Source of the DNA: a bacterium
GTDB lineage: Bacteria; Electryoneota; AABM5-125-24; Hatepunaeales; Hatepunaeaceae
Length of the DNA stretch: 41,778 nucleotides
Assembly: GCA_021734165.1 (NCBI GenBank)
Contig: JAIPJL010000014.1
Coordinates: 1-41,778 of the forward strand
Direction of reading: 5' to 3'
The notes beneath the pieces were generated by a model. It ran no database searches. It was not told the origin of the DNA and saw only the letters and a list, made by a program, of their open reading frames with translations. Below are positions 16,580 to 24,759 of the stretch, piece by piece (position 1 is the stretch's first letter; each line of letters opens with the position of its first letter). The position numbers and the translations under genes are program-made.

Positions 16580-19429
16580 ATGGATAAACGCCGACTATCA
16601 GCTATTATGTTCACCGACATCGTCGGTTACACCCGCAAGATGGGTGACGATGAGGTCAAGATGCTCAGGTTGTTAAAGGAGCACAATGCAATTATTGAAG
16701 CAGCAGCCAGTAACCATGAAGGTGAAATAATCAAGCGCATCGGTGACGCCTTCCTCGTAAGTTTTAACAGCGCTCTCAATGCAGTCCTCTGTGCTATAGA
16801 GATCCAGCAAGCACTTCGTGATTACAACAAAGATAAACCACCTTCAGACCAGGTTCATATTCGCATCGGCATTCATCTCGGTGATATTGTCATCAGTGAA
16901 GGAGATGTGTTTGGTGATGGCGTTAACGTGGCATCACGTATAGAACCGCTCGCACACCCGGGTGGAATCTGCATAACCCGTAGCGTTTATGATATAGTTA
17001 AGAAGAAGATGATGGTCAAAGCAGTTGAACTTGGACCACAGCAACTAAAGAACGTCGATGAAGCAGTTGAAGTGTTCCACCTACTTTCAGAGACTGTTGG
17101 AATCAAGGAACTACGCAAAGCCAAGCAGTTGAAGAGGAAACAGCAAAGGTGGATATTGCCGGTTGTTGGTTTGACTATCATTTTGATAGCCACAGGTTTA
17201 GTATTGTGGCATCAGTATTATAGAACCAGTAATTTTGAGAAACTACAGAGGATAGTCGAAAATGTAAAAATTCCCGAAAACAGGATTGCTATCTTACCCT
17301 TGCGCAATTTATCAGGAGATGATAATCTCGATTACTTTGCTGAGGGAATAGCTGAAGAGTTAATCTTTCGTTTATCAAGGATAAGAGAACTTTATGTGTA
17401 TCCATTGTCTGATGTGTTGGCAATTAGCAAAGATCGAAGATCAACCCAGGGAATAAAGAATGCCTTAGGCGTGAAGTATTTAATTCAGGGAACGATGCGT
17501 CAGGATGGAGACAGCGCAATCGTTGTTATAGAAGTAATCAACACTGAGACGCTTGACAGACTTATATCAGAACGTTTTACTGAGACAATTAAGGAACGTA
17601 CAAGACTCTACAATCGTTTGGCGAAGACCGTTCTCTTTAATATTGTGGGCCGAGTTTCTGGTGAAGATGAAGCAGCGCTGGCGGTGTTTTCTTCAGTAAA
17701 TGAAATATCAAATGACCTATATTTGCAAGCCAGACATGCCCAGCGTAAAGCGATAACATGGAACGACCAACAGGAAGTATTGAAATTATATGAAGCTGCA
17801 GTTTCTGCTGATAGTAATTTTGCTTTGGCGCGAGCGCAGTTAGCAGAAGCTTATGCAGATATTTTTGGTGAGTGGCAGAAGGATACCTCGTGGACGACAA
17901 AAGCATTGTCCGAAGCTCAAGCTGCGATTTCTATAGCACCTGACTTACCGGAAGCTCACTTCGCTTTGGGAAAGGCTCTAGAGAAAAAACAATTGTTCGA
18001 AAAAGCGGAATCCTGCTATCACAGGGCAAGTGAACTGAGATCCGATTTTCGTGCATCTTATTATCAATTGGGATCGATGTATGATTGGATGAGTAAGGAA
18101 CATGAAGCTCTAACGTTATTTAAACAGTCACTCAAAATGAATCGCTACGTTAACGATCGCAAGGGAGAAGCAAACACACTGCAGAGAATTGGTAAAGTAT
18201 TTGATGATTTATATGAATTCACATTAGCCATGCAATATACTGATTCTGCATTAGTTATTTACCGCGATGTCTATGATAGAAAAGGGGAGGCTGATGCAGT
18301 ATTACAAATAGGTTATTTACAATGTAACCAAGGTAAGGATTCAGTTGCACTTAAACATTGGGAAAAATGTCTAGCTCTTTATTGCGAAATCGGCGATAAA
18401 AGAGGGGAGAATACTTCCTCACATAATATTGCATGTATATGGATGAATATGGGTAATGACTCTCTTGCGTTAAGAAATTTCGAGGAATGTTTGAGTGTTG
18501 CACGAGAATTAGGTGATTTATCACTTGAAGCATACATCTACACTAATATGAGCACCCTCTATTTGAAAAGTGATAAGGATTCGCTTGAACTTAAATACCT
18601 CGAAAAAGCGCTGGCAATCCATTTGAAAATAAAAGATCAACCTCAAGCAGCAATCATTTTTCGGGCAATAGGCGATTTCCATAAAAATAAAGGTAACTTC
18701 ATCAATTCTATAAAGAGTTATCAATCTGCTCTCGCTATTTACCAGCAGATCGAGTATAAACACTTGGAAGCATATACTCTGATCAATATTGGGATTATTT
18801 ATGAACTTACCGGTGATTATTCACAAGCTCAACAATATTTTGAAAAGGGTCAAATGACTTATCGACTGGGAAAGTGGGAGGAAGACAAAGAAGGTGAAGC
18901 TTGGTGTCTGTGGAAAATTGGTGTATTCCATTTAAGAAATTGTAATTATGTACAGGCTTTAAATAATTACCAGAAAGCTTTATTAATCTCAAACGATCTG
19001 GAATTGGTTTATTATCAAGCGAGGATATTATTAGACATTGGAAAAACGCTGTATAAAAAAGGAGATTTTCTAACTGCAATTGATACGCTTCACTCTGTTA
19101 TCAACCTAAAAGGGATTGATGAGATTGAGCGTGATATATTTCATCTGGCAATACTATACCAAAATGCCTGTGAAGTTAAGTTAAAAAAGGACAGCACAGA
19201 CTTAAAACAAATGTTCGCCACGCTTGATTCACTGAAATCTCTTGATTACAAAAATAAAGAGTCAACAATCGAAGCCTACAGCGTTATAGGAAAGATTTTA
19301 ATCGACCTTGGACGCAAAGAAGAAGCCGAACAACACCTTGAAGAAGGTTACAAAATGGCTGAGGAATCGGGAATGAAGGGTGAAATGAAAAAATATAATG
19401 AGTTGATGGAAAGACTAAAAGAAATCTAA
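16580..19429 (+). CDS. Class III adenylate cyclase with transmembrane and TPR domains
   Basis: The 949-residue protein begins with a class III nucleotide cyclase domain (residues 1-170). Metal-binding Asp13 (FTDIVGYT) and Asp56 (RIGDAFL), adenine-selecting Lys52 and Asp113, and transition-state Asn116 and Arg120 (NVASRIE) are all present, so it should make cAMP. A membrane helix (about 191-210) is followed by a FlgO/TolB-like domain (235-370: IAILPLRNLSGDDNLDYFAE) and a long TPR array (about 385-945) with many repeats of the ALxxYQKAL type. The order cytoplasmic cyclase, helix, then extracytoplasmic TPR suggests a sensor of envelope or protein signals. An AAGG-type ribosome binding site precedes the ATG. 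A terminator follows. Confidence 0.9.
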   Translation: MDKRRLSAIMFTDIVGYTRKMGDDEVKMLRLLKEHNAIIEAAASNHEGEIIKRIGDAFLVSFNSALNAVLCAIEIQQALRDYNKDKPPSDQVHIRIGIHLGDIVISEGDVFGDGVNVASRIEPLAHPGGICITRSVYDIVKKKMMVKAVELGPQQLKNVDEAVEVFHLLSETVGIKELRKAKQLKRKQQRWILPVVGLTIILIATGLVLWHQYYRTSNFEKLQRIVENVKIPENRIAILPLRNLSGDDNLDYFAEGIAEELIFRLSRIRELYVYPLSDVLAISKDRRSTQGIKNALGVKYLIQGTMRQDGDSAIVVIEVINTETLDRLISERFTETIKERTRLYNRLAKTVLFNIVGRVSGEDEAALAVFSSVNEISNDLYLQARHAQRKAITWNDQQEVLKLYEAAVSADSNFALARAQLAEAYADIFGEWQKDTSWTTKALSEAQAAISIAPDLPEAHFALGKALEKKQLFEKAESCYHRASELRSDFRASYYQLGSMYDWMSKEHEALTLFKQSLKMNRYVNDRKGEANTLQRIGKVFDDLYEFTLAMQYTDSALVIYRDVYDRKGEADAVLQIGYLQCNQGKDSVALKHWEKCLALYCEIGDKRGENTSSHNIACIWMNMGNDSLALRNFEECLSVARELGDLSLEAYIYTNMSTLYLKSDKDSLELKYLEKALAIHLKIKDQPQAAIIFRAIGDFHKNKGNFINSIKSYQSALAIYQQIEYKHLEAYTLINIGIIYELTGDYSQAQQYFEKGQMTYRLGKWEEDKEGEAWCLWKIGVFHLRNCNYVQALNNYQKALLISNDLELVYYQARILLDIGKTLYKKGDFLTAIDTLHSVINLKGIDEIERDIFHLAILYQNACEVKLKKDSTDLKQMFATLDSLKSLDYKNKESTIEAYSVIGKILIDLGRKEEAEQHLEEGYKMAEESGMKGEMKKYNELMERLKEI

Positions 19430-19433
19430 CAGA

Positions 19434-19466
19434 CAAGGCTGTTCTTAAAAAAGGACAGCCTTTTCG
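19434..19466 (+). terminator. Rho-independent terminator after the cyclase gene
   Basis: AAGGCTGTTCT pairs with AGGACAGCCTT (one wobble) around an AAAA loop, followed by TTTTCGTTGTTAT. It lies directly after the cyclase stop codon. Confidence 0.85.
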
Positions 19467-19492
19467 TTGTTATATTATGTTATGTTTAGGGA

Positions 19493-19745
19493 TCACTTCA
19501 CCAAAACCACCCTATCCGTATCCGACCCTCTCCCAGCCTTCAATCGGAACATGTAAGTCCCTGCCGGCAGATCGGATGCATCCTAACTCGTTGAATGTAT
19601 TCCATTGGTGTAACTTTTCGTTCCAAAATTGACGATCTGTGCTCCGTTGACGTCGTAAATTCCAAGCGAAATCTGCTGAGGATTGGCGAGTTCGAATGTC
19701 AGCCTGGTGGCGCTGTTGAAAGGATAAGTACTAATGGTCTTGATT
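19493..19745 (-). pseudogene. Relic of a type IX C-terminal sorting domain
   Basis: Read on the minus strand, this stretch translates as a sorting domain. It begins TYPFNSATRLTFEL, where the usual YPNPFNS has lost a Pro-Asn pair. It continues with ISLGIYDVNGAQIVNFG, then an in-frame TAG stop, then DASDLPAGTYMFRLKAG and RVVLVK before the natural stop at 19493. Nothing recognisable as the rest of a secreted protein lies upstream: the next upstream codons include another stop, and a polymerase gene begins beyond. It is the leftover tail of a deleted gene. The remaining spacer up to 19881 holds no gene. Confidence 0.8.
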
Positions 19746-19831
19746 CACGGTCAGCAAATTAAGGTAATACAAAAAGTATGAAGAGATTTTTAATATTCAG
19801 GAGAAGCAGTATCACTGTATGGCTGACCGTG
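19746..19831. repeat. Short inverted repeat next to the sorting-domain relic
   Basis: CACGGTCAGC at 19746-19755 and its exact complement GCTGACCGTG at 19822-19831 bracket a 66-bp AT-rich segment, exactly where homology of the sorting-domain relic ends. It may be the trace of a small inserted element or of the deletion that removed the parent gene. Confidence 0.5.
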
Positions 19832-19881
19832 CCATGCTCTTGAAAAGTTATATAATATATCTTTAGAAAACTATTTTTTTT

Positions 19882-21246
19882 CTATACAGCATTATCAGCC
19901 ACAACCTGAACACCAGCAGGACCTCTAATGAGCGGATTGAGCGGATCACCACGTGACTGTCTGCTATCGTAAGGTTCCCAACGTCTGCCCATGGCTCTCG
20001 CAATGACGCGCTCACCAAGTCGATCCCGAATATTATCCAATGCTGAGTACAAACATTCACGCTTGAGTTTTTCCTTGGATAGAAACAGGTCAAGCTGTCG
20101 GTCATCCTTTTCTTTATCGGACAACACTCCAAGTGACAACCCTAAAAGCCGCACCTGTTTACCCTCTTCGAGAGCTTCTGAGAGTAATCGCCAGGCATAT
20201 TTGATCAGGTGTTCTTCATCATCGGTGACGAATGGCAGTCTGACCTGGTGAGAGATGGTTTCAAACGTCGTATATCTGATTGTCAGTGTTAGAACTCTTC
20301 CCACCATCTTCGCTCTCCTGACACGCCGGGCAACCATCTCCGAAAGCGCAACCAGTTTGGCTCGCATGTCTTCCGGATTTGAAAGCGGTTCGCCATAAGT
20401 ACGCTGATGCCCCATCGACTTCTCGCAGAAATCCCGATCATCGTCCTTTTTCATCCTGCCCGACCACTCACCCCGCGCCAGCTTGGACATGACAGGTCCA
20501 AGAATGCCAAAGCGGCTTTTCAGCAGCGCATCCGGCGCTGCGGCAAGCTGTCCGAGCGTTCTGATACCAATTCTATCAAGCGCAGCTTCGGTGGCTTTGC
20601 CGATACCGATCATCTTTCTGACCGACAAAGGCGCAAATATTTCAGCAACTTCATCAGTCTTGATAATCATCAATCCATCCGGCTTGCCAAGGTTCGCTGC
20701 CATCTTGGCTACCAGCCGGTTAGGTCCTATTCCAACAGTGCAAGGCAGATTAAATCGCTCTTTGATCGTCTTTTTGACATCGCTTCCAAGCTCAACTGCA
20801 CTTTTGTACAGTTTCAGGCAGCCCGTGATTTCCAGCGAAGCTTCATCGACCGATAGAGGTTTTACATCCGGTGAGAATTTTTCTAATGCAGCCATTATCA
20901 GGGCAGATACATAGGTATATTTCGGACCTCTGGTTGGCATGAATATAACATTTGGGCAGCGTTTTCTCGCTTCAACGGCAGTCATCCCGGCGCCGAGTCC
21001 GTATTTGCGCGCTTCGTAATTGGCAGCAGTGATCACCCCGCGGTTGCCGCTGCTCCCTCCAACAGCCACCGGTCGCCCTTCGAGATGGGGATTATCACGG
21101 ATTTCCACCGAGGCGAAAAACGCATCCATGTCGATATGAAGGAAGGTTCGCTCAACGCTTTGATCGGATGGATCGCGGGTAGCGTTTTCAAGTGTTGCAG
21201 GGCTGAGTATGGCGTGTCTGCCGTGTTTGTCATGATGCCAAGCCAT
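19882..21246 (-). CDS. dinB: DNA polymerase IV (Y-family translesion polymerase)
   Basis: The 454-residue protein carries all Y-family catalytic acids: Asp39 and Asp41 region (FLHIDMDAFFASVE) and Asp134-Glu135 (PLSVDEASLEITG). Thumb (helix-hairpin-helix, IGKATEAALDRIGIRTLGQL) and little-finger domains follow. It copies past damaged template bases at the cost of fidelity. It has an unusual His/Arg-rich 33-residue N-terminal extension before the palm. The start lies 3 bp after the stop of a small upstream gene and has no ribosome binding site of its own, pointing to translational coupling. The shared promoter carries an operator also seen before imuB, so DNA-damage induction is likely. Confidence 0.95.
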   Translation of the reverse strand: MAWHHDKHGRHAILSPATLENATRDPSDQSVERTFLHIDMDAFFASVEIRDNPHLEGRPVAVGGSSGNRGVITAANYEARKYGLGAGMTAVEARKRCPNVIFMPTRGPKYTYVSALIMAALEKFSPDVKPLSVDEASLEITGCLKLYKSAVELGSDVKKTIKERFNLPCTVGIGPNRLVAKMAANLGKPDGLMIIKTDEVAEIFAPLSVRKMIGIGKATEAALDRIGIRTLGQLAAAPDALLKSRFGILGPVMSKLARGEWSGRMKKDDDRDFCEKSMGHQRTYGEPLSNPEDMRAKLVALSEMVARRVRRAKMVGRVLTLTIRYTTFETISHQVRLPFVTDDEEHLIKYAWRLLSEALEEGKQVRLLGLSLGVLSDKEKDDRQLDLFLSKEKLKRECLYSALDNIRDRLGERVIARAMGRRWEPYDSRQSRGDPLNPLIRGPAGVQVVADNAV

Positions 21247-21249
21247 AGG

Positions 21250-21507
21250 TTAGTTATCAATCGCAACAGAATTGATAAGCCAGCTCATCTTGTCAACATC
21301 AAGCGAGATTTCGCACGCGCCGATATCACTGACAAGCAGAGCAAAATGGTGACATTTCTGCCTGCCCTCAAGAGTAGTCCACATGCCTCGCACATTGTTG
21401 ATCCGGTGCGCCCTGCCTTTCCAGAGAAAGCGAAGAGGTCTGACTTTACCGGACCCAAAATGGACGATTACTTCAATTGGCTCATTTATCTGTTCGTTAC
21501 GCATCAT
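21250..21507 (-). CDS. Small DUF6504-like protein upstream of dinB
   Basis: The 85-residue protein has no signal or membrane segment. Its pattern (EPIEVIVHFGSGKVRPLRFLWKG, then RAHRINNVRGMW, then a C-terminal FALLVSDIGACEISLD) resembles the small beta-rich DUF6504-type proteins (PIxV...PxRFxWRGRxYRVxxVxxxW) encoded beside translesion polymerases in Actinobacteria. That resemblance is from memory and unverified. It is the first gene of the damage-inducible operon and lies 3 bp from dinB, so it may modulate or recruit the polymerase. Function unknown. Confidence 0.75.
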   Translation of the reverse strand: MMRNEQINEPIEVIVHFGSGKVRPLRFLWKGRAHRINNVRGMWTTLEGRQKCHHFALLVSDIGACEISLDVDKMSWLINSVAIDN

Positions 21508-21544
21508 TAAAACTTGCTATAATGGTTGTTAATGTGTCAATATC

Positions 21545-21573
21545 AAGATAATATTATACTGCACATTTGTCAA
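21545..21573 (-). promoter_or_regulatory. Promoter of the small gene-dinB operon
   Basis: On the minus strand a perfect TTGACA (-35, at 21573-21568) and TATCTT (-10, at 21550-21545) are 17 bp apart, about 40 bp before the small gene. The -35 box lies inside the shared operator described at 21559-21574. Confidence 0.65.
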
Positions 21574-21574
21574 G
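21559..21574. promoter_or_regulatory. Putative LexA/SOS-type operator of dinB operon
   Basis: CTGCACATTTGTCAAG fits the symmetric pattern CTNNAC-N4-GTNNAG and shares its left arm and flank (ATACTGCACAT) with two sites before imuB. It overlaps the -35 box, the expected place for a repressor. The half TGCAC-N4-GT matches the left part of the Fibrobacter LexA box TGCNC-N4-GTGCA, known from the literature. Binding by LexA is inferred. Confidence 0.6.
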
Positions 21575-21611
21575 CCTATAACATAAAACAGTCACAATTA
21601 TAATCAGATAA

Positions 21612-21642
21612 ATACAAAAAGGGTGCACTTACGTACACCCTT
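21612..21642 (-). terminator. Terminator after the M20 dipeptidase
   Basis: On the minus strand AAGGGTG and CACCCTT form a stem extended by GTA/CAC-type pairs across a short loop, and the stem is followed by TTTTTGTATTT. It separates the dipeptidase transcript from the dinB operon. Confidence 0.8.
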
Positions 21643-21692
21643 GCATAATCAACTTTACTATACTACGACACCATGATACTTCGACACCACTC

Positions 21693-23057
21693 TCACTTCT
21701 TAAAATAATAAAGACACCTGACAAGACTTTCAATGCCTAAGTAAAATGAAGGAAGATGAAGATTCTCGTTCGGAGAGTGAGTTCTTGCGTCCGGCAGAGC
21801 ATATCCTAACAACAGCGAATCAAGCCCAAGAATTGTCTTAAAATCTGCTACGACAGGTATTGATCCTCCTTCGCGAATGTAATAAACTTCGTGATCCCAG
21901 CTTTCCTGCAGCGCACGCTCTGCCGCTTTCATATATTCATTGTCTATGGGAGTAACAACCGGTCTGCCGCCGTGAAACCTTGTGACCTTGACCTTGACAG
22001 AATCGGGAGCGTTCTCGTTGAAGAAATTCTCGATTAACTGAGCTATTTCGCTTGGATCCTGATCCGGAACAAGCCGTGATGAAACCTTTGCATACGCTTT
22101 TGATGGCAGCACAGTCTTAGCTCCTGTGCCTGTAAAACCGCCCCAGATTCCATTGACTTCAAATGTCGGTCTGGCGCCTTTGCGTTCGTTGGTTGAATAA
22201 CCGGCTTCACCCCAAAGCGCTTTCACACCGAGATCTGCCATGTAATCTTCGTCACTGTGCGGGACTTTGCCAAGTAATTCACGCTCTCTATCTGACAAAT
22301 CAATCACTTTATCATAGAAACCGGGAATTTGGATGCGTCCATTCTCATCTTTCACTTTAGCGATTAACCTCGCTAGAATTTCAGCAGGATTAGCCACCGC
22401 GCCTCCATAAGTACCGGAGTGAAGATCGCGGTTTGGTCCGGTAAGTTCTATCTGAAGATATGATAAACCCTTCAAACCATAGGTTATCGCCGGTTTTCCC
22501 TCGGCAAGCATTCCTGAATCCGATACTACAATTATATCAGCCTTCAGCAGTTCTTTACTCGCTTTAAGAAATTTCGGAAGGCTGGGACTGCCTACTTCTT
22601 CCTCGTTTTCAAGAATAAACTTCACATTTACCGGCAGACTACCGGAGGTTTTTAGAATTGCTTCGATAGTCTTAATGTGCATATACACTTGCCCTTTATC
22701 GTCAGCAGAGCCTCTGGCGACAAGGCGATTATCCTTTATATGAGCTGTAAATGGATCAGTATCCCAAAGCTCGATAGGATCAATCGGCTGAACGTCGAGA
22801 TGACCATATATCAACACTGTCGGCTGCCCGGCAGCATGAAGCCAGTCACCGGTAACGACAGGATGACCATCAGTTGAATGTATCTTTGTGTTTTCGATAC
22901 CTGCCGCTTTTAATAAATCGACAGCGTGCTCAGAGCACTTCATCATATCATCCTTATGTTCAGGATCACTTGATATTGACGGAATAGCCAGCAGCGCTGA
23001 AAGCTCCTCAATATATCTTTCGCGGTTTCTTCTGACAAATTCTAACGCTTTATCCAT
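21693..23057 (-). CDS. M20 family metallodipeptidase
   Basis: The product is about 454 residues, the usual length of M20 dipeptidases. Numbered from the chosen start, the zinc ligands and catalytic residues are present: His86 in YGHLDVQ, bridging Asp119 in SADDKGQ, catalytic Glu152 and ligand Glu153 in ENEEEVG, Asp180 in VVSDSG, and a C-terminal His in THSPNENLH. The central dimerization domain carries the DLHSGTYGG motif. It is predicted to be a cytoplasmic enzyme that hydrolyses dipeptides or related amides. The ATG at 23057 is preferred to the one at 23069 because it has GAGG 7 bp upstream. Confidence 0.93.
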   Translation of the reverse strand: MDKALEFVRRNRERYIEELSALLAIPSISSDPEHKDDMMKCSEHAVDLLKAAGIENTKIHSTDGHPVVTGDWLHAAGQPTVLIYGHLDVQPIDPIELWDTDPFTAHIKDNRLVARGSADDKGQVYMHIKTIEAILKTSGSLPVNVKFILENEEEVGSPSLPKFLKASKELLKADIIVVSDSGMLAEGKPAITYGLKGLSYLQIELTGPNRDLHSGTYGGAVANPAEILARLIAKVKDENGRIQIPGFYDKVIDLSDRERELLGKVPHSDEDYMADLGVKALWGEAGYSTNERKGARPTFEVNGIWGGFTGTGAKTVLPSKAYAKVSSRLVPDQDPSEIAQLIENFFNENAPDSVKVKVTRFHGGRPVVTPIDNEYMKAAERALQESWDHEVYYIREGGSIPVVADFKTILGLDSLLLGYALPDARTHSPNENLHLPSFYLGIESLVRCLYYFKK

Positions 23058-23249
23058 TAATGACCTCATATTTGTTTAGTAGTTTAGGTTTAAATCATAA
23101 AATACTAATAATATGAATACATTGCAAACAATCTAACTAAGCTTCTCATTCTATTTGGTATTTTATAAATATGGCAATCGTATTATTATTGGATTTGACA
23201 AATTTCAAATTGATACTTAGATTTAATTAAAACCTACGAGAAGGAAGTT

Positions 23250-24668
23250 ATGGATAAACTGAATGAAATAGATTATGATGCGGTAAAAAGCCTTGCCTCT
23301 AAATACGGTTTACCGCTGCATATAGTATTTCCTGAGAGATTCATTTCAAACACCACTGCTTTCAAACAGATTGCTAATCAACATTACAGCAACACTTTGA
23401 TCTGTTTCGCAGCCAAATCCAATCCCTGCCGTGGAGCTATCCGGCTGGCAGCTTCACAGCGACTCGGTCTGGACGCCGTTTCCGAATATGAAATGCAGGC
23501 TGGACTTGACGAAGGAATCCCACCTGAAAAAATCGTCTGCAACGGCAACGCCAAGACAGACCGCTATATTGATCTTGCTGTAAGCTCAGGCGCGCTGATT
23601 GTAATCGACAACAGAACCGAAATGGAACTGCTTAACAAGGCTGCGCTGAAGTATAACTGCAAAGTCAATGGGATTTTGCGCTTTGCCGGAATGCCTCTCG
23701 AGGGCTTAACAGCAGCCGATCAGTCAACCGCGTCAGCCTGGACAAAGTTCGGTTTTTCGATTAACAAAGCGGAAAATGTTTTCAATTATACTTCAGAGAT
23801 GTCGGAGATTGAGATAGTTGGCATCTCAGCACACATCGGAACTCAAATTTGTGATGCAGACGGTTATGACCGGATGATGTCGTATCTCCTTAACCTTGCA
23901 GATAAAATAAAATCACACGGAATGACACTAAAATATATCGACATTGGCGGTGGCTATCCGGTTTCATACTGCACTGAGGATGAATGGAAGTTGTTTAAGG
24001 ACAAATTAATTAAACAATTACAAGGTAATCTCCCTCACGATCAATGGGTGAGTTGGGACAATAATCCGATGGGGTTTAGGGGTGAATATCTTGATAAAAA
24101 AGAGTGGCACGGCAAAGCCTACTGGTCGGAGTTTCCGGGCGCACTGATGCTGAAACAATTATTGGAGGCGGAGTATTCGCAAGGCGTTACAGTGAAAGAT
24201 AAACTAAAGCAGCTTGGAAGTCCGACTCTGATTGTTGAACCCGGACGAGCGCTGCTTGGGACGGCAGGAGTTACCATCGCCGAAGTGATGGGCGTCAAGC
24301 AAGTACTTGGCAATCATGTTGTAATGTTAGATATGGGCATTGTCAACCACGGACATGCGCTTATCACACCGGACATGCACCCGATGAGCATCATTCCCGA
24401 TAGAAATACCGACAGTCCGGTTGAAGCCTTTGTGGCGGGTAGGCTCTGCTTTACCGGCGATATGATCAGCAAGGTAAAAGTGAAGCTCAACCGCCTTCCC
24501 GAACGCGGAGAATTGATGGTCGTCCATCACACCGGAACCTACTCAGCCGATCATTTTGCTTCAAATAGCTGTGGATTCCCCCGACCGGCTAAGATTGCTG
24601 TTAATAAAGACGGCTCTGTTGATGTATGGCGTAAGGGTGAGACTTATGGGGATGTGTTTCCGGAATAG
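23250..24668 (+). CDS. Fold-type III PLP-dependent decarboxylase (LysA-like)
   Basis: The 472-residue protein belongs to the alanine-racemase-fold PLP enzymes. The Schiff-base Lys is Lys56 (CFAAKSNP). SAHIGTQI, the phosphate-binding YIDIGGGYP, and EPGRALLG follow. The C-terminal barrel supplies GRLCFTGDMI and HHTGTYSADHFASNSCGF, the equivalents of the substrate-binding Cys-Glu/Asp and Tyr motifs. It is longer than typical diaminopimelate decarboxylase (about 420) because of an insert (DNNPMGFRGEYLDKKEW) before the EPGR motif, so the substrate could be an ornithine-, lysine- or diaminopimelate-like amino acid. A strong AGAAGGAAG ribosome binding site precedes the ATG. It stands alone, divergent from the dipeptidase. 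Confidence 0.88.
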   Translation: MDKLNEIDYDAVKSLASKYGLPLHIVFPERFISNTTAFKQIANQHYSNTLICFAAKSNPCRGAIRLAASQRLGLDAVSEYEMQAGLDEGIPPEKIVCNGNAKTDRYIDLAVSSGALIVIDNRTEMELLNKAALKYNCKVNGILRFAGMPLEGLTAADQSTASAWTKFGFSINKAENVFNYTSEMSEIEIVGISAHIGTQICDADGYDRMMSYLLNLADKIKSHGMTLKYIDIGGGYPVSYCTEDEWKLFKDKLIKQLQGNLPHDQWVSWDNNPMGFRGEYLDKKEWHGKAYWSEFPGALMLKQLLEAEYSQGVTVKDKLKQLGSPTLIVEPGRALLGTAGVTIAEVMGVKQVLGNHVVMLDMGIVNHGHALITPDMHPMSIIPDRNTDSPVEAFVAGRLCFTGDMISKVKVKLNRLPERGELMVVHHTGTYSADHFASNSCGFPRPAKIAVNKDGSVDVWRKGETYGDVFPE

Positions 24669-24759
24669 AACGCACCTGAATAGTTTTAGGTGTAAACTTG
24701 GAATATTTGAAATAATTAATTAGTTTGTATGTGAGATTGACTTTGACTTTTTAACATGA

